From Thermoanaerobaculia bacterium (GTDB lineage: Bacteria > Acidobacteriota > Thermoanaerobaculia > Multivoradales > J023), in NCBI GenBank assembly GCA_030431255.1, contig JAUIJL010000014.1, forward strand, positions 164,756 through 228,755: a DNA stretch of 64,000 nucleotides, written 5' to 3'. Each line of letters begins with the position of its first letter. Position 1 is the first letter of the stretch. The translations under genes and the position numbers were made by a program. Positions 44,367 through 51,772 of the stretch are shown here, piece after piece. Below the pieces are notes generated by a model, which was not told the origin of the DNA, did no database searches, and saw nothing but the letters and a program-made list of their open reading frames with translations.

Positions 44367-44729
44367 CTATGCGTCGGGATGGGGGTAGGTGTCTTTATCG
44401 TCCCCTGAGCTCGGCCGGTGCAGGCATTGGAAGTCTTTTTCCAGCAACACGGTGAGGGTACCGGTTTCGGTGGGCGATGTGGCCTCGATGCCGACTAGAT
44501 CGGTTCCGGTCCATTGCTCCACCTCAGCCGGAGAGAGCAGCACGCTGATGGTGCTGCCTTCCAATTGGATCGCGATGGATTCGACGTCCGAGCGTTGGAT
44601 GGCGAAAACCAACGCGCTGTCGGGGGCGAATTCCACCCGATCCTCGACTCGGCCGGTTTCGGCCAGCTCGACGATTTCGCTCGGTTTGAGCCGTAGTCTT
44701 AAAGATTTTCCTTGAATTCTGAGCTTCAT
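44367..44729 (-). CDS. Small conserved protein (DUF7009-like)
   Basis: A 120-residue protein starting MKLRIQGKSLRLRLKPSEI, the typical start of a small DUF7009-type family, with AIQLEGSTISVLLSPAEVEQW and a C-terminal LLEKDFQCLHRP. Predicted to be beta-rich and cytosolic. An upstream in-frame extension to 44891 is Arg-rich and unlike the family, so the ATG at 44729 is chosen. Function unknown. Convergent with the gene before it. Confidence 0.72.
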   Translation of the reverse strand: MKLRIQGKSLRLRLKPSEIVELAETGRVEDRVEFAPDSALVFAIQRSDVESIAIQLEGSTISVLLSPAEVEQWTGTDLVGIEATSPTETGTLTVLLEKDFQCLHRPSSGDDKDTYPHPDA

Positions 44730-44944
44730 GGGTGGCTCTACCTCAGCGGTTTGTCCACGGATAGGGATGCCTGAGCGGCTCGTCGTCCCGACTTGAGAAT
44801 CTGATCCGCGAGCTCCGGGTCGGCGACCCCTCGAGAAAGTAACAGACTTCCCACGAGGGTGGAGAGATAACCCCAGGATTACACCTGTCATCTAAATGTC
44901 GCAAGTCTTTGCACCTCGGTCTCCGATTCGAAGAGCGACCAGCT

Positions 44945-44987
44945 CCGGGAAATTTTGAGGTACCAGGGAAAAATTCCCGGCCTTTTT
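44945..44987 (+). terminator. Rho-independent terminator without an obvious gene
   Basis: CCGGGAAATTTT pairs with AAAAATTCCCGG (one mismatch) across a 12-base loop and is followed by CCTTTTT. Polarity is plus strand. Confidence 0.85.
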
Positions 44988-45208
44988 AACTGCGACGGGA
45001 CCCGACTGAAGGCATGCGATGAGGGAGGCTTCTAGCGGATTCAGAAAATCTCAGCCGAGAAAACCCGCGTTCTTTAAGGGTTTCGGAGGTCTGAATCGAA
45101 GATGCGGAAATTTTCCGAAGTTTTTTCGAGAGGGGAATCGGACTTGGCACGATACCTGCTATTTCTAATTCCCGAGTTTTACCACGAGGGGGGCTCGCGG
45201 TAAAAGCG

Positions 45209-45250
45209 CCCGCCCCGGTCGATAGTCGGCCGGGGCGGGTTTATTAGTTT
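45209..45250 (+). terminator. Terminator just upstream of the SecA-like remnant
   Basis: CCCGCCCCGG and CCGGGGCGGG form a 10-bp stem with an 11-base loop and a T-rich tail TTTATTAGTTT. It ends ten bases before the first start codon of the SecA-like reading frame, leaving no room for a normal promoter or ribosome-binding site. Confidence 0.75.
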
Positions 45251-45259
45251 CTGCGGCGA

Positions 45260-47296
45260 ATGTTCTGTCGAGGACGGCGCAGGTCCCATTACCTCGCTCG
45301 TCGGGACGCGGAGTGGATGGGGCCGGTCTACCGAGGTCTGGGCATCGAGGTGGCCTGGGTCGACGAGTCGTCTTCGGGCGAAGAGCGACAAAAGGCCTAC
45401 ACCGCCGACGTCACCTACGTCACCTACGTCACCGCCAAGGAAGCCGGCTTCGACCATCTGCGGGATCTGCTGGCCATGGACGCCCGGGATCTGAGGCATC
45501 GACCGTTCCACGCGGCGATCGTCGATGAGGCGGACTCGCTGATGATCGACGAGGCGCGGGTGCCCCTGGTGATCGCGGGCAGCCGGGAGCGAGAAGGCTC
45601 GTCGGCGGAACGTTTGGCCCGCTGGGTGGAGTCGCTGCGCCCGGGGGTCGACTTCGAAACCGACGAATACGACCGCAACGTGGAGCTGACGAATCCGGGG
45701 GTGGATCGCGCGGAGCTGGAGCTCGGCTGCGGAGATCTGCACAGCGAGGACAATTACCGCTTGCTGACCGAGCTCAACTGCGCCCTGCACGCCCATGTTC
45801 TGCTCAAACGCGACGCGGACTACATCGTGCGCGAGGGCAAAATCGAGGTGGTGGACGAATTCACCGGGCGAGTGGTGGAGGATCGCCACTGGCCCGACGG
45901 ATTGCAGGCCGCTCTGGAGGCAAAGGAAGGTCTGAAACGGGGGGCCGATGGCCGAATTCTCGGCTCGATGACCCTCCAACACTTCTTGGTGGGTTACGAC
46001 TTCCTGACGGGCATGACCGGCACCGCGCGCGACGCCGCCCGGGAGCTCCACGATTTCTACGACAAGTGGGTGACGGTGATCCCTCCCCACCGGCCCTCGG
46101 TGAGGGTCGATCACCCTGATGTGGTGTTTACACACCGCGAAGCCAAGGAAGAGAGGGTGGTCCGCGAGATCTCAAAGGCCCACGCCGGGGGACGGCCGGT
46201 GCTGGTGGGCACCCTGACCGTGGCGGAGTCCGAGCGGCTGGCGGGGCTGCTCACCGAGCAAGGGGTGGAATGTCGGGTTCTGAACGCCAAGAACGATGCC
46301 CTGGAAGCGGAAATCGTGGCCACGGCGGGCCAGCTCGGGGCGGTGACCATCGCCACCAACATGGCGGGGCGGGGCACGGATATTTGCCTGGGTGGGCAGG
46401 ACGCCGGCGAAGACGAGCATCAGCGGATCGTGGAGATGGGCGGGCTCTAGGTCATCGGTGCCCATCGCAATGAAAGCCCGCGCATCGATCGGCAGCTCCG
46501 AGGGCGGGCCGGTCGCCAGGGGGATCCCGGGGAGTCGCGCTTCTTCGTCAGCCTGGAGGACGAGGTGTTGGTGCGTTTCGGCATTCGCGACCTTATTCCC
46601 AAGAGCTTGCTGCCCGAGCGCCAAGACGGCCCGATCGACAATCCGGTGGTTCGCTCGGAAATCGCCCGGGCCCAGCGCATTGTGGACGGTCAGAACTACG
46701 AAATTCGAAAGACCCTGCGGAATTACGCCACACCGATCGAGGACCAGCGGCGCGAGATCTATGATCGCCGCCGTCGGTGGCTGGACGCTGCCGAATTGCC
46801 GGACTATTGGCGCGCAGCTGAGCCGGAGGAATATGGGCGGATGGTCGACCGATTCGGTGCGCGGGCCATGGCCCGTGCCGAGCTGACGGTGGCGCTTTAC
46901 CACACGGATCGATTGTGGAGCGATCACCTGTCGTTTGTGGCGGATTTGCGGGAAGGCAACCACTTGGTGGGTCTAGCCGGTGAGGATCCCCTGACCCGCT
47001 TCCGGGTGGAGACGGCGCAAGCCTATTTCGCCATCGAGCACGATCTGGAGGACTCGATGCTCGAGACCTTCGATCAGCTGGCGGGCTCCGAGCGGCTCAA
47101 CCTCCAAGACCTCGGCATCCGCGGTCCGTCGTCCACCTGGACCTATTTGATTAATGACGATCCCTTCCGCAACCAGCTCAGCGCCGTGCTCTCCGGACCC
47201 GGCAGCGCGGGCATGGCGATCGGCGCGGCCATGATGGTGCCCGCGCTATTGATCGCCTGGGCTGTCGTAGATCGCTTTTTCCGCCGGGAGCGCTAG
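45260..47296 (+). pseudogene. SecA-like ATPase pseudogene (5' truncated, internal TAG)
   Basis: A SecA-family reading frame that enters in the middle of motor domain 1 at SHYLARRDAEWMGPVY; the first ~100 residues with Walker A are missing. Walker B (DEADSLMIDEAR), a PPXD-like region, MTGTA, IATNMAGRGTDICLGG and, after the break, LRGRAGRQGDPGESRFF are all recognisable. A TAG at 46448-46450 stops translation between GGL and VIGAHRNES, where SecA normally has a residue (His) in GGLHVIG; the frame is the same on both sides, so it is a point change, not a frameshift. The C-terminus has a membrane segment (about 47210-47280) and no zinc-binding tail, so it was a divergent membrane-anchored SecA paralogue, not the essential SecA. 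A terminator lies just upstream. Confidence 0.82.
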
Positions 47297-47329
47297 GCAA
47301 GAATTCAAGCGGCCTGTGGCCCTCCGGCG

Positions 47330-47352
47330 TAGGGGCGAATCTTGTATTCGCC
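47330..47352. repeat. GTAGGG palindrome (REP-like), copy 4
   Basis: GTAGGGGCGAATCTTGTATTC then GCCC at 47329-47353: same GTAGGGGCG end and CTTG centre as the other copies. It begins 33 bases after the SecA-like pseudogene. Confidence 0.6.
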
Positions 47353-47365
47353 CAACCATAAAGAA

Positions 47366-47392
47366 GGGCGATCAAAGGATCGCCCCTACTGA
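47366..47392. repeat. GTAGGG palindrome (REP-like), copy 5
   Basis: AGGGCGATC, AAAG, GATCGCCCCTAC: on the minus strand it reads GTAGGGGCGATCCTTTGATCG then CCC. It faces copy 4 with about 13 bases between them. Confidence 0.65.
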
Positions 47393-47399
47393 AGGCGCG

Positions 47400-49226
47400 C
47401 TAGGCTAGGCGCAGCCAGCGGTCGTGGATCCAGCTGTCGATTTTGCGCCAGCCGGTGGGGCCGACGACGGAGCTCGATTGCCAATCCGCTTGTTGTAGCT
47501 CGGCGCTTTCGCGCATGCCGGAGTCGGCTCGGCTCAAGCAGGCTTGCAAGAGGCGATCCGCCGATTCGGCGTCACCTCCGGCTCGCCGCAGGCGGGCCAA
47601 GAGGAAGAGGGTTTTCGGTCGCGCCTGCTCGGCGATCAGGTCGAGATGGCGGCGAACGGGATCTCGCGCGCTCAGGCAATGATCGGGGATGTCGGCGTCG
47701 AATTCGAGCACCGCGCGCTCCGCTTTCCAGCGCTGGCGGGCCAGAGCTCGGTCGGCTTCGTCCACCCGTCGTCCCAGGCGGTTGCCCACCTTGAGATCGA
47801 GCAACGTGAGCTCTACCTTGGCTCGATCCCAAGCGTCCGGAGCCACCTCAAGGTACCGTTCGAAGAGGTCTTCGGCGGCGTACCATTCCTCGAGCCGGCA
47901 AGCCAGGTTGGCGAGAGTGCTGAGGGTGGCGGGAAATCGGCTGTCGGCGAGGATGTCGGCCAACCGGCTCCCCAGCTGCTGGGCGGCGGTCTCGGCTTCT
48001 TCCGGCTCGAAGCCCGGGTCGTAGGTCAACGCTTCGGCGATCAATTGCCTTGCACCGGCCTCGTCGTCTCGACGCAAGCGGGTGATGGCTGCGGTCAGCA
48101 GGGCCTCGGCATGCTCGCCGAGCACATCCGTGGCGTCGGCTTCCGACGGCTCGTCCCGCAGCTGGAAAGTGGTTTCGTAAGAGGTTCCGGGGGCCAGTCG
48201 CTCCAAGGCTTCGTGTAAATCCTGAGCGTTGGTGAACCGTTGGGAACGACCCGGGGTGTGGGTCAGGCAGAAGCGGAGCCGCAGGTCCATTTCATCGGCG
48301 ATACGACCGGCCTCGCGGATTTCCTCGTCGCTATCGTTCCACTCGAAGAGGATGTACTTCCATTCGAGTCGCATATTGCTGTCGGGGAATTCCGCCCGTG
48401 CCTCTTTGATGTCGGCCATCAGCTTGAGCACTTTCGACAGCTTGCCGCCCACTCGATATTTCTGGTAGCTCTCCTCAAAGGCGCCGTCCACGGAGAGGCG
48501 CAGCACATCGAGGCCGCAGGTGTGCATCCACGGTTTGTAGGGATAGTTGCCGTGGGTGGTCGCCATGACGAAGCTGTCCGGGAAATATTTCTTGGTCAGC
48601 TCCACCATGACGTTCAGCTCTTTATTCAGCAACGGGTCCCCACGGCCTTCGAAATGCACGAAGCGGATGTGCTCGACCCCTTCGTTCTTCAATTGCTCCA
48701 ACAGGCCTCGGTAGAAGTCGACGCTCATGTAATAGGGCGGCTTCTTGAGGCCCATGCGCTCCTTGGGGGTGAAGCATTGCGGGCACGCCAGCTGGCAGAG
48801 CCAGGCCGGCTCCACGTGTAAGACGTTCATGATCCGCGGCTCGAGGGAGGTCGCCAGACCATGGCCGTTGAGTGGGCAGCGGGTGCAGAAATCCGGATAG
48901 GGCAGCTCACCGGCTTGGAAGGAGCGGCGAACGTGTTTCAGCTCGGGGGTGTAGAAGACCGGTTCCTCCTCACCCGCGATCAGTTTTTGCTCGTCCAAGG
49001 TTCGGAGGATCAAATCCTCGCCCACGTCATCCCAGCAGGGCAGCCCGCCGTCGGGTTTGACGTAGAGGCTGTCGCACATGATGCAGCCCGGTTTGGCTAC
49101 GCCCGGTTTGGCTACGCCCGTCTTGGCTGTGACCGGTTTTGCGGTGCCCGACTCAGCGGTGCTCAGCTTGGGCGTATTGGGTGTGGAGGTGCCTATCTTG
49201 GATGTGGAATCTGTGGGATGAGACAT
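47400..49226 (-). CDS. Radical SAM protein with TPR-like C-terminus
   Basis: A 608-residue radical SAM enzyme. Cys144, Cys148 and Cys151 in CQLACPQCF form the CxxxCxxC cluster motif. FVHFEGRGDPLLN and LRLSVDGAFEESYQKYR are the usual SAM-site and barrel elements, and LEWKYILFEWNDSDEE is a conserved later strand. Extra cysteines precede it (GCIMCDSLY, DFCTRCPLNG), which suggests an additional cluster or a SPASM-like site at the N-terminus. The C-terminal third is helical with TPR-like spacing (LANLACRLEEWYAAEDLFERYLEV). The first 45 residues are low-complexity Thr/Pro/Lys. A GGAG six bases ahead supports the ATG at 49226. Substrate unknown. Confidence 0.8.
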   Translation of the reverse strand: MSHPTDSTSKIGTSTPNTPKLSTAESGTAKPVTAKTGVAKPGVAKPGCIMCDSLYVKPDGGLPCWDDVGEDLILRTLDEQKLIAGEEEPVFYTPELKHVRRSFQAGELPYPDFCTRCPLNGHGLATSLEPRIMNVLHVEPAWLCQLACPQCFTPKERMGLKKPPYYMSVDFYRGLLEQLKNEGVEHIRFVHFEGRGDPLLNKELNVMVELTKKYFPDSFVMATTHGNYPYKPWMHTCGLDVLRLSVDGAFEESYQKYRVGGKLSKVLKLMADIKEARAEFPDSNMRLEWKYILFEWNDSDEEIREAGRIADEMDLRLRFCLTHTPGRSQRFTNAQDLHEALERLAPGTSYETTFQLRDEPSEADATDVLGEHAEALLTAAITRLRRDDEAGARQLIAEALTYDPGFEPEEAETAAQQLGSRLADILADSRFPATLSTLANLACRLEEWYAAEDLFERYLEVAPDAWDRAKVELTLLDLKVGNRLGRRVDEADRALARQRWKAERAVLEFDADIPDHCLSARDPVRRHLDLIAEQARPKTLFLLARLRRAGGDAESADRLLQACLSRADSGMRESAELQQADWQSSSVVGPTGWRKIDSWIHDRWLRLA

Positions 49227-49351
49227 CTGGGGCTCCGGCTCGTTCGGCTCGATTTCAGCAGGCACGAAGGGGAGAGGTATTTATGAGGATCGCTCGCGGA
49301 AGAACGCGTTGGATCCAGTGGAAAGCCGCAGCTTCGTACGTAAAGAGTGCT

Positions 49352-50098
49352 TTAGGCCGCGGTCAAGATCAAAGGCTCGCCCTCGGTGACCACCACCGTA
49401 TGCTCGAATTGAGCGCTGTAATTGCCTTTCGGGGTCAACAGGGTCCAGCCGTCGGCGGATTCGAAGGCTTGGCGGGGACCGGTGGAGAGGAACGGCTCGA
49501 TGGTGAGCACGGTGCCTTTCTTGAACCGCCGCCGGTCGACCTTTTTGTTGAAGCTCGGCACGTGATGGGGCGGCTCGTGGATGTGGCGGCCCACGCCGTG
49601 ACCGGTCAGATTTTCGATCACCGAAAATCCCCGTCGGCGCGCGACCCCGCGGATGGCCTTGGCCACGTCGGCCATTTTGCCGCCGTCGGTGACCGATCGC
49701 AAGGCCAGGTCCAAAGCCTCGCGTCCAGCGGAGCAGAGCTCGTGCAGCCGGGGCTCGGCGAATCCCACGGGGCGGGTGAATCCGGTGTCGGCGAAATAAC
49801 CGTCGAGCTCGGCGGAAACGTCGATATTCACCATGTCGCCGCTGCGCAGCACCCGATCACCAGGGATCGCGTGGGCCACCTCTTCGTTGATGCTGATCAT
49901 GGTCGAGCCTTGGAAGCCGTAACAGAGCTTCGGAGCCGGACGAGCACCGTAGCCGTCGAGGACTTCTTTGCCGTAAGCGTCCAGCTCGGCGGTGCTCATA
50001 CCGATGCGTGCGTACTCGAACATCTTCTTGACCGTGTCGGCGACGATGAAGCCGATGCGTCGAAGGGCTTCGAGATCTTTCGGTGATTCGATCGACAT
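49352..50098 (-). CDS. map: Methionine aminopeptidase, type I
   Basis: A 248-residue enzyme that removes the N-terminal Met from new proteins. The metal ligands are in INID (Asp), GYFADTG (Asp), GHGVGRHIHEPP (His), LTIEPFLS (Glu) and QFEHTVVV (Glu), the pattern of type I MAP. Length and order are normal; there is no N-terminal zinc-finger extension. It sits in an otherwise unrelated place, upstream of the radical SAM gene in the same direction with 125 bp between them. Confidence 0.95.
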   Translation of the reverse strand: MSIESPKDLEALRRIGFIVADTVKKMFEYARIGMSTAELDAYGKEVLDGYGARPAPKLCYGFQGSTMISINEEVAHAIPGDRVLRSGDMVNIDVSAELDGYFADTGFTRPVGFAEPRLHELCSAGREALDLALRSVTDGGKMADVAKAIRGVARRRGFSVIENLTGHGVGRHIHEPPHHVPSFNKKVDRRRFKKGTVLTIEPFLSTGPRQAFESADGWTLLTPKGNYSAQFEHTVVVTEGEPLILTAA

Positions 50099-50265
50099 GC
50101 GGGCTCCCAGGGATTCGAGACGTCATTGTGCTCGAATCGCGACCTATTCTATCCAGATCGCGTCAAGAGGCGGCTGTCTCGCCTAAATCGGAGGCCCAGT
50201 GCCCAGGGCACCGCGCCGATCCACCGAGAATCCGCCTCTGGACAGAGCCGAGCCTTCGCCGAGAG

Positions 50266-50508
50266 CTATCCAGCTTCGGTGATCTCGTCCGTTCGGGTGT
50301 CTCTTTCGACCGTGCACCACCGGCGGCAGCCGTAGAGGTGGAACCACCTTTCGACTGTTGGGCCTTCGGGATTTTGGTGCATGAAGCCGCGGTCCAAATC
50401 CCGGTCTCGGGGATCGGTCAGGGAGTCCGGGGTCACGGGAATCTCGCCGAAGAGGAATTCTTCCATCGGCCTGGGACCGCAGTGGGGGCAGGAGATTTGA
50501 ATGCTCAT
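50266..50508 (-). CDS. soxD: Sarcosine oxidase delta subunit
   Basis: An 80-residue protein with the delta-subunit pattern: ISCPHCGPRPMEEF and HLYGCRRWCTVERDT, with Cys residues that hold zinc. It is the small zinc-binding subunit of the heterotetrameric sarcosine oxidase. It follows soxB by 55 bp in the same direction. The internal insert (LTDPRDRDLDRG) is slightly longer than usual but all cysteines are present. Confidence 0.88.
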   Translation of the reverse strand: MSIQISCPHCGPRPMEEFLFGEIPVTPDSLTDPRDRDLDRGFMHQNPEGPTVERWFHLYGCRRWCTVERDTRTDEITEAG

Positions 50509-50563
50509 CGAAGATCCTCGGATAGGTCTGCTCAGTGGGTCAGCTGCTCAGCGGGTCGGGGTC

Positions 50564-51772
50564 TTAGTGGGTGCCGGAGGAGCCGCGGTCCGCGAGGGTG
50601 CGGTCGCGGGCGAAGCGGTCGAGGGAGAAGGGCGCGATCAGCTCCGGGGTCTCGCCTTCTGCGATCAGTCGAGCCATCTGCTCGCCGCCGGCGGGGATCG
50701 CTTTGAAACCCCAAGTGCCCCAGCCGGTGGTCAAATAGAGCCCGTCGATTCCCGACTCGCCGAGGATCGGAGAGTAGTCCGGGCTCATGTCGCAGACGCC
50801 GGTCCACTGGCGGAGCACCTTCAACTTGCCGAGAAGCGGCAGCAACGTCATGGCGCGATGGGCGCAATGTTGGATGAAGGGATGGCCCGCGCGGTAGGAA
50901 TAGCTGGGTTGGCGATCGATCTCGGCGCCGATCAACATCTCCCCGCGGGCGGTTTGGGAGGCGTAGAAAAGCAGATCCGCCGAGGCGACGATGGGATGGA
51001 ATTGTCGTTGGTAGTGGTTGGTGACGAAGGCCTGCAAGGGATGGGTGCGAATGGGCAGGCGCAGGCCGACCTTGGACACCAGGCTCGTGACATGACCACC
51101 GACCGCGGAGAGAACGTGTCCGGCGTGGATCGGACCCTGTGGGGTGTCGACCCCGACCACCCGACCTCGATCCGTTTTCAAGCCGGTGACCTCGGTCCGC
51201 TGCGCTACGTCCACCCCCCGGGCCATGGCTCCCTCCGCGAAGGCCCAAACCACCCGATCGTGGCGGGCGGTGGCCGCGGCGGGGTGGTAGCTGCCGCCTC
51301 GCACCGGCCAGACCCCACCACCGTCGAGATCAAGCTGGGGGCAGATACGGAGGATGTCGTCGCGCTCGACGTAGACGGTGTCGGCGCCGAAGGCCGTGTT
51401 CAGCTCCGCTCGCGCTCGCTCGGCCCGGGCTCCCATCTCGCTGTGGGCGAGCCATAGGAGCCCCTTGCGCTCGTGCATCAGGCCGCGGCCGGTTTCTTGC
51501 TCGAGGCCCTGATAGAGCTCGACGCTGTGCTGATAAAAGCGCACCGCTTCCGGGATGCCGTAGTTGGCGCGAATCACCGTGGTGTTGCGGCCCGAGTTGC
51601 CGCTGCCGATATAACCCCGTTCGAGAACGGCGACGTTGGTGATGCCGTGGCGGGTGGCGAGGTAGTAAGCCGTGGCCAAACCGTGGCCGCCGCCACCGAC
51701 AATGACCACGTCGTAGCTTTTCTTGGGCTCTGCCCAGCGCAGGGAGACTAGGCGTTCGACGAATTCGTTCAT
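50564..51772 (-). CDS. soxB: Sarcosine oxidase beta subunit
   Basis: A 402-residue FAD-binding subunit. The dinucleotide motif is YDVVIVGGGGHGLATAYYLA (residues 20-39), with RGYIGSGNSGRNTTVIRANY, which includes the covalent FMN-site region of the family, and YLTTGWGTWGFKAIPAGGEQ near the C-terminus. It oxidises sarcosine to glycine and formaldehyde-tetrahydrofolate with the alpha subunit. Its ATG overlaps the alpha-gene stop in ATGA, so production is coupled. An upstream in-frame start at 51844 lies inside the alpha gene and is not used. Confidence 0.93.
   Translation of the reverse strand: MNEFVERLVSLRWAEPKKSYDVVIVGGGGHGLATAYYLATRHGITNVAVLERGYIGSGNSGRNTTVIRANYGIPEAVRFYQHSVELYQGLEQETGRGLMHERKGLLWLAHSEMGARAERARAELNTAFGADTVYVERDDILRICPQLDLDGGGVWPVRGGSYHPAAATARHDRVVWAFAEGAMARGVDVAQRTEVTGLKTDRGRVVGVDTPQGPIHAGHVLSAVGGHVTSLVSKVGLRLPIRTHPLQAFVTNHYQRQFHPIVASADLLFYASQTARGEMLIGAEIDRQPSYSYRAGHPFIQHCAHRAMTLLPLLGKLKVLRQWTGVCDMSPDYSPILGESGIDGLYLTTGWGTWGFKAIPAGGEQMARLIAEGETPELIAPFSLDRFARDRTLADRGSSGTH

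Larger units (their letters stand above)
44730..45259. other. 530-bp intergenic region with two plus-strand terminators
   Basis: No gene can be supported here. It contains two strong plus-strand terminators (44945-44987 and 45209-45250) although no plus-strand gene ends nearby: the next one upstream ends at 44330. A small RNA or untranslated RNA starting in the 44730-44945 stretch would explain the first, and the second would shield the SecA-like remnant. Confidence 0.45.

Noticed and set aside
45179..46135. Minus-strand frame opposite the SecA-like pseudogene
   Set aside because: Translation has no domain and lies over clear SecA-like sequence on the plus strand.
46448..46450. TAG read as an amino acid (pyrrolysine or suppression)
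   Set aside because: The gene also lacks its first hundred residues and a normal start, so decay is simpler; no Pyl or suppressor gene is in the window.
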